From assembly GCA_964567085.1 (NCBI GenBank), contig CAZMKU010000061.1:1-10344 (forward strand): a DNA stretch of 10,344 nt, written 5' to 3'. This DNA is from SVTX01 sp964567085 (GTDB lineage Bacteria > Bacillota > Clostridia > Oscillospirales > CAG-272). Each line of letters opens with the position of its first letter. The first letter of the stretch is position 1. Below the pieces are notes generated by a model. The model saw only the letters and a list, made by a program, of their open reading frames with translations. It had not been told where the DNA came from and searched no databases. The position numbers and the translations under genes are program-made. Shown here one piece after another: positions 1 through 4,551 of this stretch.

Positions 1-55
1 TCATTCGCAAACAATTTAATATTTAATTTTTGTCTAAACTTTTGGGTTCACTTCA
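1..55. mobile_element. Possible outer end of an IS3-family insertion sequence
   Basis: Read on the minus strand from position 55, the sequence begins TGAAGTGAACCCAAAAG and continues with TTTAGAC. From memory this resembles terminal inverted repeats of IS3-family (IS150-type) elements in Firmicutes, which start with TG and carry a C-run, an A-run and a GTT-GAC block. The element body would lie to the left, outside the window, so no transposase or partner repeat can be seen. A target duplication cannot be checked. The assignment rests on resemblance alone and is weak. Confidence 0.3.
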
Positions 56-133
56 TATTGCGGGGGGATTATTATTGGCAAGAACTGCTGTTGCAAGCAA
101 CCGCGCGGGTCTCGAAGAGAGCCGCAATGGGGC

Positions 134-171
134 AAGTTCTCCTTGAGGGCTTCAGCACTCAAGGAGAACTT
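134..171. repeat. 14-bp perfect inverted repeat with 10-nt loop
   Basis: AAGTTCTCCTTGAG at 134-147 is exactly complementary to CTCAAGGAGAACTT at 158-171, with a loop at 148-157. No T-run follows, so it is not a standard intrinsic terminator. It lies three bases before another perfect hairpin. Confidence 0.85.
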
Positions 172-174
172 AGC

Positions 175-202
175 TTTTCAAAGTGCCCCGGCACTTTGAA
201 AA
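175..202. repeat. 13-bp perfect inverted repeat with 2-nt centre
   Basis: TTTTCAAAGTGCC at 175-187 is exactly complementary to GGCACTTTGAAAA at 190-202, with CC between the arms. As RNA it would form a long hairpin starting just after the 134-171 hairpin. No T-tract follows directly. Confidence 0.85.
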
Positions 203-242
203 TGGCGAGCGCCCGTAATCCTTTTTTATTCGCGCTGTTTTC

Positions 243-260
243 TCGGGCGCATGCGCCCGA
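243..260. repeat. Perfect 18-bp GC-rich palindrome
   Basis: TCGGGCGCATGCGCCCGA reads the same on both strands. It lies 40 bp upstream of the -35 box of the YcxB-like gene, so it could be a protein-binding site, but it also fits as part of the palindrome-rich element. Confidence 0.85.
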
Positions 261-299
261 AATCAGCAAGCGTCCGCATCTCCGACTTGAAAATTTATC

Positions 300-328
300 T
301 TGATTATCCGCGAAGCATGTGTTATACT
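300..328 (+). promoter_or_regulatory. Sigma-A promoter of the YcxB-like gene
   Basis: TTGATT (-35, 300-305), a 17-bp spacer and TATACT (-10, 323-328) with a TGT extended -10 at 320-322. Transcription would start near 334-336, almost on the ribosome binding site, giving a leader of only about ten nucleotides. The promoter also rules out the earlier in-frame ATG at 251. Confidence 0.75.
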
Positions 329-343
329 GTATTCGAGGTGAGT

Positions 344-892
344 ATGATACAATTCAGATTTCAAGTAAACATTTCAGATCAGGACTATTTTGAATTCAAC
401 AAATACTGGTCCTTAAAATCTCGCCACGGAAGGGCGCAGATCGTAAAAATACGACTTCTGCTGGCGACAATTACATTGTTGTTTGTTTTTCTTTCACTGT
501 TTACAGGTAGCTTTACACTTGATAGTTTTCTTAGCACAATACCGATGCTTGTGGTGCTCCTTATCCTTGAGCTAATGATCCCCTTTATCATAGCATCCTC
601 TTTAAAAATGCACATCAAAAGCCTGCAAAAAAGCGGCAAGGCGTTGTATTCCCCGACCGCTATCATGGAATTTTATGACGACAAATTTATAGAAAACACA
701 CCGGACAAATGGACCGAGCAATACTATGCGGGTATTGAGCGCATCAGTATTGTGAACGGCAAGGTAATATACATTCACATCAATAATATCCTCGCCTATA
801 TATTGCCGATCACCGCCTTCGCCTCTCCGGAAGAGTATAACAGCTTTCTTGCATTTATCAAAACCAAAAGCAACAATATTGACTTTTATTAA
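344..892 (+). CDS. YcxB-like membrane protein
   Basis: A 182-residue protein with the layout of the YcxB-like family (Pfam YcxB). The N-terminus is polar with a D-Y-F-x-F block (residues 14-18). Two hydrophobic segments follow at about 36-55 and 63-86. The C-terminal beta-rich domain (about 105-172) contains the W-x-x-x-Y-x-x-I stretch near 123-131, a V-I-Y-I-H strand and the I-L-P-x-x-A-F motif near 152-159 that is typical of the family. The molecular role of the family is not established. The start at 344 is chosen because GAGGTG lies at 335-340 and the promoter at 300-328 excludes the ATG at 251. The SD-to-start gap is short (3 nt). It forms a single-gene unit closed by a strong terminator. 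Confidence 0.8.
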   Translation: MIQFRFQVNISDQDYFEFNKYWSLKSRHGRAQIVKIRLLLATITLLFVFLSLFTGSFTLDSFLSTIPMLVVLLILELMIPFIIASSLKMHIKSLQKSGKALYSPTAIMEFYDDKFIENTPDKWTEQYYAGIERISIVNGKVIYIHINNILAYILPITAFASPEEYNSFLAFIKTKSNNIDFY

Positions 893-901
893 TGTAAATT
901 C

Positions 902-940
902 AAAGCACAGCCCTTTCCCGCTCGGATGGCTGTGCTTTTT
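902..940 (+). terminator. Intrinsic terminator after the YcxB-like gene
   Basis: AAAGCACAGCC (902-912) pairs perfectly with GGCTGTGCTTT (928-938), followed by T residues to 940. It starts ten bases after the stop codon. Confidence 0.9.
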
Positions 941-990
941 CTATCGCCACGGGGTTTCCCGTCTACATCAAGGATCTTGTGATCTTCCGA

Positions 991-1100
991 GCTTCGTTCT
1001 GAAAGCAATTGCGAAGCGGCATATTAAGAACGTGTGAGAAATACAACCCCAAGGCTGCCTCAAACGAAAGTATAGGGGAGCCTTTTCCGCATACGTTTGA
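991..1100. repeat. Small nested inverted repeats in the spacer before the DUF421 gene
   Basis: The spacer 941-1179 holds GCTTCG/CGAAGC (991-996/1012-1017), AAGGCT/AGCCTT (1051-1056/1079-1084) and TCAAACG/CGTTTGA (1060-1066/1094-1100). The last two pairs interlock, so they would be alternative folds or a pseudoknot rather than one hairpin. I see no clear promoter or gene here. It may be the decayed remains of an intergenic repeat or an unrecognised leader structure. Confidence 0.4.
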
Positions 1101-1179
1101 AAAATTCGCTTCGCTTTTACCGTTTGCAAGCCGTGTTTTAGGGGCATGCTAACAGTATCAAGGTACGGAGGAATGAAGC

Positions 1180-1854
1180 GTGGATATTCTGAATGTTGTG
1201 TTAACGTCGACCCTGTCGGTGGGCGCGTTGTTTATCATTGCCAAGATCATGGGACATAAGCAGCTGTCACAGCTTGATTTTTTTGACTATATCAGTGGCA
1301 TTACCATCGGCTCGATTGCCGCGGAGCTGGCAACCGAGCTTGAGGAACCGTGGAAGCCTTTGATCGCTCTCGTGATCTACGGTGTTGTTTCCATTGCACT
1401 CACTTGGATCACGCGTAATTTTCCTCAAACGCGAAAATATATCAACGGTTCGCCCACCATCCTAATGAACGGCGGCAAGCTTTACAGCAAAAACATAAAA
1501 AAGGCCAAGCTGGATCTGAGCGAATTTATGGTTTTGTGCCGCGAGCAGGGATATTTTGATCTAAATGACATTCAAACGGCAATTTTTGAGCACAACGGCA
1601 AGCTCACCGTACTCCCCACCGGCGCCAAGCGCCCTGTTACCCCCGCAGATATGCATTTAGTACCCGGTCCCAATCATATCCTCACCGAGGTCATTATGGA
1701 TGGGCGCATTATGCACGAAAATTTAAAACGCATGGGTGTAGATCTCCAATGGCTGACAACAAAATTACAAGCACAGGGCTATCAAAGCGCAAGCGAGATC
1801 TTTCTCGGGCTGTGCGATCAAGAGCATAAGCTATCCCTCTATAAATATCAATAA
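1180..1854 (+). CDS. YetF-type DUF421 membrane protein
   Basis: A 224-residue protein of the YetF/DUF421 family. Hydrophobic segments lie at about residues 4-22, 38-50 and 58-78, followed by a cytoplasmic-type alpha/beta domain. Family blocks are clear: the G-H-K-Q-L-S-Q-L-D-F-F-D-Y segment (25-37), G-S-P-T-I-L-M-N-G-G (90-99), the block ending in I-F-E-H-N-G-K-L-T-V-L (135-145), and a final segment with D-G-R-I (174-177) and G-V-D-x-x-W-L (186-192). Length matches Bacillus YetF relatives, some of which have been linked to spore membranes; their biochemical activity is poorly defined. The start is GTG, with GGAGG at 1167-1171 and an 8-nt gap. The ATG at 1173 is out of frame. No clear promoter or terminator flanks it. 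Confidence 0.88.
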   Translation: MDILNVVLTSTLSVGALFIIAKIMGHKQLSQLDFFDYISGITIGSIAAELATELEEPWKPLIALVIYGVVSIALTWITRNFPQTRKYINGSPTILMNGGKLYSKNIKKAKLDLSEFMVLCREQGYFDLNDIQTAIFEHNGKLTVLPTGAKRPVTPADMHLVPGPNHILTEVIMDGRIMHENLKRMGVDLQWLTTKLQAQGYQSASEIFLGLCDQEHKLSLYKYQ

Positions 1855-1966
1855 TACGCCTTATGTCGCGCAGCGCTCACGCGTCCCAATTGTACTGCAT
1901 ACACTCCTATTAAGACCCAGCCATCAAAGCTTTTGAAAAAAATCACACAAATCGCAAAAAAAAGGC

Positions 1967-1995
1967 TTGACAAATTAAATCTGCTCTGCTATAAT
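1967..1995 (+). promoter_or_regulatory. Consensus sigma-A promoter of tRNA-Cys
   Basis: TTGACA (1967-1972), a 17-bp spacer and TATAAT (1990-1995), both perfect consensus, with a TGC extended -10 at 1987-1989. Transcription would start near 2002, leaving about 12 nt of 5' leader for RNase P to remove. Confidence 0.93.
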
Positions 1996-2013
1996 AGTAA
2001 GGCACTATGAAAT

Positions 2014-2087
2014 GGCGCCATGGCCAAGCGGTAAGGCACGGGTCTGCAACACCCTTATCCCCGGTCCGATTCCGGGTGGCGCCTCCA
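2014..2087 (+). tRNA. tRNA-Cys (anticodon GCA)
   Basis: A 74-nt cloverleaf with encoded CCA. The acceptor stem is GGCGCCA/TGGCGCC, the D-arm GCC/GGC keeps G18-G19, and the anticodon loop CTGCAAC gives GCA for cysteine. The T-stem is CCCGG/CCGGG and the discriminator base is U73. The Levitt pair G15-C48 and the G19-C56 contact are possible. Two features are odd: the T-loop reads TCCGATT, so position 55 is C instead of the almost universal U (pseudouridine), and the outermost anticodon-stem pair 27-43 is a C/U mismatch. A perfect promoter and its own terminator suggest an expressed gene, not a remnant. Confidence 0.93.
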
Positions 2088-2121
2088 AAAAGAAAAGTCG
2101 CGTAAGCGGCTTTTTCTTTTT
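2088..2121 (+). terminator. Intrinsic terminator of tRNA-Cys
   Basis: AGTCGC (2096-2101) pairs with GCGGCT (2106-2111), with one G-T wobble and a GTAA loop. The stem is extended by A-rich and T-rich arms, and the T-tract runs to 2121. It follows the CCA end directly. Confidence 0.8.
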
Positions 2122-2124
2122 GTA

Positions 2125-2220
2125 CTCTTCACTCTTCTCTTTTCACTCTTCACTTTTCTCTAAATCCCCCCGCGCGACTTTTCCAGAGAAGAGATAAAAG
2201 AGAAGAGAGAAAAGAAAAGG
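2125..2220. repeat. Polypyrimidine tract and polypurine tract forming an imperfect inverted repeat
   Basis: Positions 2125-2161 are nearly all C and T on the plus strand; 2185-2220 are nearly all A and G, so the two tracts can pair. Within them CTCTTCTCTTTT (2132-2143) is exactly complementary to AAAAGAGAAGAG (2196-2207). The pyrimidine tract contains a 14-bp tandem repeat (2130-2143 and 2144-2157) with one mismatch. The spacer (2162-2184) carries a C-run and GCGCG. It fills the gap between the tRNA terminator and the promoter of the four-helix-bundle gene. Confidence 0.75.
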
Positions 2221-2248
2221 TAGCTTTTCTCCCGTTGGTCGAAAAGCA

Positions 2249-2277
2249 TTGATTTTTAGTCAAAAATGTGATACAAT
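2249..2277 (+). promoter_or_regulatory. Sigma-A promoter of the four-helix-bundle gene
   Basis: TTGATT (2249-2254), a 17-bp spacer and TACAAT (2272-2277) with a TGA extended -10 (2269-2271). The start of transcription near 2284 favours the ATG at 2303 over the GTG at 2294. Confidence 0.75.
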
Positions 2278-2302
2278 CGTACTGTAAATAGAAGTGAAGA
2301 TA

Positions 2303-2653
2303 ATGAATAGCCCATTACTTGAAAAATCTATGGATTTCGCAACGCAGATCGTGCTTTTTTACGAGGAGTTTTCAAAGAGCAAAAAGGATACTACGATTGC
2401 AAAGCAATTATTACGTTCTGCAACAAGTGTTGGCGCAAACATAAACGAAGCCATTTACGGAAACAGCAAGGCGGATTTTATTTCAAAATTACACATTTCT
2501 CTCAAAGAAACGGGCGAAAGTATTTATTGGCTCACCTTGCTAAAACGAACAAATTTGATTGCTTATGATTTTGATGCTCTTATTTCTCTGGCGGAAGAAA
2601 TCAAAAGAATGTTAATTTCATCCCTTAACACCGCTAAAAATAATAACAAATAA
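2303..2653 (+). CDS. Four-helix-bundle protein (S23/TIGR02436 family)
   Basis: A 116-residue, almost wholly helical protein. It matches the family first described from open reading frames in intervening sequences of 23S rRNA genes. Hallmarks are the N-terminal P-L-L-E-K-S-x-x-F-A block (4-13), Q-L-L-R-S-A-T-S-V-G-A-N-I-N-E-A (35-50) and S-K-A-D-F-I-S-K-L-x-I-x-L-K-E (55-69), followed by Y-W-L (75-77). Relatives form pentameric bundles; Avd of diversity-generating retroelements is a distant member, but no reverse transcriptase or repeat pair is present here. The gene sits alone next to a tRNA and not in rRNA. I chose ATG 2303 over GTG 2294, which has no ribosome binding site and too short a leader; the SD for 2303 (GTGAAG) is itself weak. 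Function is unknown. Confidence 0.85.
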   Translation: MNSPLLEKSMDFATQIVLFYEEFSKSKKDTTIAKQLLRSATSVGANINEAIYGNSKADFISKLHISLKETGESIYWLTLLKRTNLIAYDFDALISLAEEIKRMLISSLNTAKNNNK

Positions 2654-2682
2654 TCTTCAAATATTTATCTGGACTATCGACG

Positions 2683-2727
2683 TCCTTTCGGCACAATGGT
2701 TTTAACCTGATCGAAAGGAAGGTTTTT
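2683..2727 (+). terminator. Probable intrinsic terminator after the four-helix-bundle gene
   Basis: TCCTTTCG (2683-2690) pairs perfectly with CGAAAGGA (2712-2719). The loop contains a second small stem GGTT/AACC (2698-2701/2704-2707), and TTTTT follows at 2723-2727. The gap before the T-run makes it weaker than the other terminators here. Confidence 0.5.
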
Positions 2728-2735
2728 GATATTTT

Positions 2736-2776
2736 ATTGACATTGTATTGACATTTGTTGAAATATGTGATAAAAT
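2736..2776 (+). promoter_or_regulatory. Sigma-A promoter of the lipoprotein gene with duplicated -35 region
   Basis: TTGACA (2748-2753), a 17-bp spacer and TAAAAT (2771-2776) with a TGA extended -10 (2768-2770). A second TTGACA lies at 2737-2742 because TATTGACATT is repeated in tandem every 11 bp (2736-2746 and 2747-2757). Only the downstream copy has proper spacing. The repeat, about one helical turn, could be an operator or a replication slip. Confidence 0.8.
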
Positions 2777-2811
2777 AAGCATATTATCAAAGGAGCTTTT
2801 GGAGGCGTCGG

Positions 2812-3792
2812 ATGAAAAAACAGTATTCAACAAGTAAAAAAATAAGTTTGTCTATAATAAAAGCTTTAATTATATCGCTTGCATTTGTGATGCTTATGGC
2901 TGTTTCGCTTTCAAGCTGTGACAACAGTGGAGGGGAATGGAAAGAGATTGGAAACGTAAACGTTGGTTATTCCTCGCCTTACGTAGAAAATAGCGGGGCA
3001 AGCAACGGTAACGGTTACTGTGACAGCTGTTACATTGATATTAGAGGAATAACGGCGGATAAGGGCGACGAGAACGGTCATTACGTATATAAAAATGCCT
3101 ACGTCGTTTTAAATATTACCATCGATGGCAAGGATTATACCCACAGGGTAAAGATAAACGAGGACGGTTCGGTAAGCGCTTATAAGGCTTATATTGATCT
3201 TAAGGGAGACACTACCGTCAGCAAGGTTAAATCGGGATACGTCAGAGTGGCAAAGACGGAAGGTTATAAAAAGCAAGTGGCTCACACTTATGAGATCTAC
3301 GGCGACCCCTATGAAGGCGATTGCGCAAAGGGACCGTATCAGGCGTATAAATGCACTGATTGTGGCGGATACAAGAACGAGGTTCTTGGTGAGCCTTTGG
3401 GTCATAACATAGGTGATGACGGAATCTGTTCGATTTGCGGCCGCGATTTCGCCGGGGAAACAAATAACGGGGACGGCGGTATTAATTACGTAACTGCAAC
3501 GTATAATCCCAAGCTTGACCTTGATATATCGCCTGACGGTATCGGAACGAGAACGGGCACTATTGAAATTGATGTCGGAACAGACCCCACTCTTATCTCG
3601 GGTTGGGGAGCGCAGTCCACCAAGGAGCATATTATAAAGATCAACGGTGTTCCCGAGTGGAATGGCAAGAAGCTTATAGTGTCTTATACCGTAATGGGAT
3701 ACGGCGAAGCGGATATTTTGGTAGAGCTGTTTTCCAATGAGCTTAATGATGATTACAGAGCAGAGATACACGTAAATATATTTGATGATTAA
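2812..3792 (+). CDS. Secreted lipoprotein with CxxC motifs, function unknown
   Basis: A 326-residue protein with a type II signal peptide: a lysine-rich start, a hydrophobic core (about 13-32) and a lipobox L-S-S-C with C36 as the lipidated residue. After a Ser/Gly/Asn-rich linker come CxxC pairs at C70/C73, C181/C184 and C206/C209, plus a lone C171. The last two pairs, with GH at 197-198, look like the C-x-x-C-G...GH...G-x-C-x-x-C-G zinc-ribbon-like repeats seen in surface proteins of gut Clostridia. Around 95-145 and 225-326 the protein is beta-rich; the end resembles an Ig-like domain. I do not recognise a catalytic motif. The start has GGAGG at 2801-2805. It is a single-gene unit with its own promoter and terminator. 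Metal binding is inferred only from cysteine spacing. Confidence 0.8.
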   Translation: MKKQYSTSKKISLSIIKALIISLAFVMLMAVSLSSCDNSGGEWKEIGNVNVGYSSPYVENSGASNGNGYCDSCYIDIRGITADKGDENGHYVYKNAYVVLNITIDGKDYTHRVKINEDGSVSAYKAYIDLKGDTTVSKVKSGYVRVAKTEGYKKQVAHTYEIYGDPYEGDCAKGPYQAYKCTDCGGYKNEVLGEPLGHNIGDDGICSICGRDFAGETNNGDGGINYVTATYNPKLDLDISPDGIGTRTGTIEIDVGTDPTLISGWGAQSTKEHIIKINGVPEWNGKKLIVSYTVMGYGEADILVELFSNELNDDYRAEIHVNIFDD

Positions 3793-3796
3793 GGTA

Positions 3797-3826
3797 AAAA
3801 GCACCCACCGGGGGTGCTTTTATCTT
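3797..3826 (+). terminator. Intrinsic terminator after the lipoprotein gene
   Basis: AAAAGCACCC (3797-3806) pairs perfectly with GGGTGCTTTT (3812-3821), loop ACCGG, with a T-rich tail. It begins five bases after the stop codon. Confidence 0.9.
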
Positions 3827-3870
3827 TAGGATAAGTTTTAAAACAAACTTTATTTTTTAAAAATAGATAA

Positions 3871-3894
3871 AAAATGATAGGATTTTATCATTTT
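3871..3894. repeat. 9-bp inverted repeat upstream of the sigma-factor gene
   Basis: AAAATGATA (3871-3879) is exactly complementary to TATCATTTT (3886-3894) around GGATTT. It lies directly before the possible ECF-type -35 box and could be an operator. It is AT-rich, so chance is a real alternative. Confidence 0.55.
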
Positions 3895-3895
3895 C

Positions 3896-3920
3896 GCAAC
3901 ATTTATATATAGAGGGACTA
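3896..3920 (+). promoter_or_regulatory. Possible ECF-type promoter of the sigma/M23 operon
   Basis: GCAAC (3896-3900) followed after 15 bp by GACTA (3916-3920) has the general form of ECF promoters, with an AAC-containing -35 box and a short -10. The TGn plus TATAAT-like pattern with 17-bp spacer found at other genes here is absent. Autoregulation is common for ECF factors, but this site is tentative. Confidence 0.35.
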
Positions 3921-3954
3921 TTCAAGTTCACAATGTGCAGAAAGGATCAATGAT

Positions 3955-4551
3955 ATGGACTATCAAAGACACGTCGAAAAAACAAAAACGCTTTCGGACG
4001 AAGAAATAATTTCGTTGTACTGGGCAAGGGAGGAGAAGGCTATTGCGGAAACGGATACAAAGTATGGCAAGTATTTGTACACGATAGCTCACAATATTTT
4101 GAATGATAAGATGGATTCGGAGGAGTGCCTGAATGATACGTATCTTGGCACTTGGAATGCTATACCTCCGCAGAGACCGTCGATATTTAAGGCTTTTTTA
4201 TCGAAAATAACGAGGAATATCGCGCTTGCCAGAATAAGAAAATCTGCCGCTGCGAAGCGGATCCCCACCGAGCTTGTCGTATCTCTCGACGAGCTTGACG
4301 AATGTATGCAATTCGAGGCGGGTGAGGACGAGAAGTACATAGTGAACAGATTGAGCTATCTGCTCAATTCCTACCTTGCGACGCTTACGAACCGTCAGCT
4401 GTTCATATTCGTTTGCAGATATTATTATTCGGATTCCGTGCCGCGTATTGCGAGCATGCTCTCTCTTAGCGAAGCCACGGTGTTCAGAGATCTTTCGAAG
4501 ATTCGAAGCGGGCTCAGGGAATATCTCGATAAGGAGGGCTACCGTTCATGA
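3955..4551 (+). CDS. ECF-type RNA polymerase sigma factor (sigma-70 family)
   Basis: A 198-residue sigma factor containing only regions 2 and 4, the ECF layout. Region 2 covers about residues 17-100, with the D-S-E-E-C-L-N-D-T-Y segment (54-63) corresponding to the part that opens promoter DNA and contacts core polymerase. A basic linker follows. Region 4 (about 135-192) ends in a helix-turn-helix, R-I-A-S-M-L-S-L-S-E-A-T-V-F-R-D-L (164-180), that should read the -35 box. The start ATG has AAAGGA at 3941-3946 with an 8-nt gap. The stop codon overlaps the start of the next gene (ATGA), so the two are translationally coupled, the usual arrangement for a sigma factor and its membrane regulator. 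The stimulus and regulon are not visible. A downstream ATG in the overlap region is out of frame. Confidence 0.88.
   Translation: MDYQRHVEKTKTLSDEEIISLYWAREEKAIAETDTKYGKYLYTIAHNILNDKMDSEECLNDTYLGTWNAIPPQRPSIFKAFLSKITRNIALARIRKSAAAKRIPTELVVSLDELDECMQFEAGEDEKYIVNRLSYLLNSYLATLTNRQLFIFVCRYYYSDSVPRIASMLSLSEATVFRDLSKIRSGLREYLDKEGYRS

Larger units (their letters stand above)
56..300. repeat. Palindrome-rich intergenic region, possible dispersed repeat element
   Basis: This stretch has no convincing gene but several inverted repeats: GTTGC/GCAAC (90-94/97-101), a 14-bp perfect stem (134-147/158-171), a 13-bp perfect stem (175-187/190-202) and a perfect 18-bp palindrome (243-260). AGAACT at 81-86 is also complementary to AGTTCT at 135-140 and could compete with the 14-bp hairpin. 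One frame (1-303) is open to the left edge, but it lacks a ribosome binding site and runs through all the palindromes, so I do not call it a gene. The layout suggests a REP- or MITE-like dispersed element; copy number cannot be seen from one window. Confidence 0.5.

Noticed and set aside
1..303. Reading frame open from the left edge to 303, with a TTG at 58, as a gene or gene end
   Set aside because: No ribosome binding site, it passes through four inverted repeats and ends inside the promoter of the next gene; low-complexity composition looks like translated repeat DNA.
251..343. Longer YcxB-like protein starting at ATG 251
   Set aside because: The start lies upstream of the promoter and in the 18-bp palindrome, without a ribosome binding site; ATG 344 has one and matches the family start.
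849..1037. 62-residue frame overlapping the end of the YcxB-like gene
   Set aside because: It runs through a strong terminator hairpin and has no recognisable features.
2012..2197. 61-residue frame over the tRNA-Cys region
   Set aside because: It is the translation of the tRNA, its terminator and the pyrimidine tract.
2294..2302. GTG start for the four-helix-bundle gene
   Set aside because: No ribosome binding site fits and the leader from the predicted transcription start would be about ten bases; family members begin near the ATG at 2303.
2014..2653. Integrated element using the tRNA-Cys 3' end as attachment site
   Set aside because: No copy of the tRNA 3' end and no integrase is seen downstream within the window.
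2303..2653. Avd gene of a diversity-generating retroelement
   Set aside because: No reverse transcriptase, template repeat or variable repeat is present nearby; the protein fits the general S23 family better.
3109..3804. 231-residue minus-strand frame opposite the lipoprotein gene
   Set aside because: Antisense shadow of a gene with signal peptide, ribosome binding site, promoter and terminator; it begins inside the terminator.
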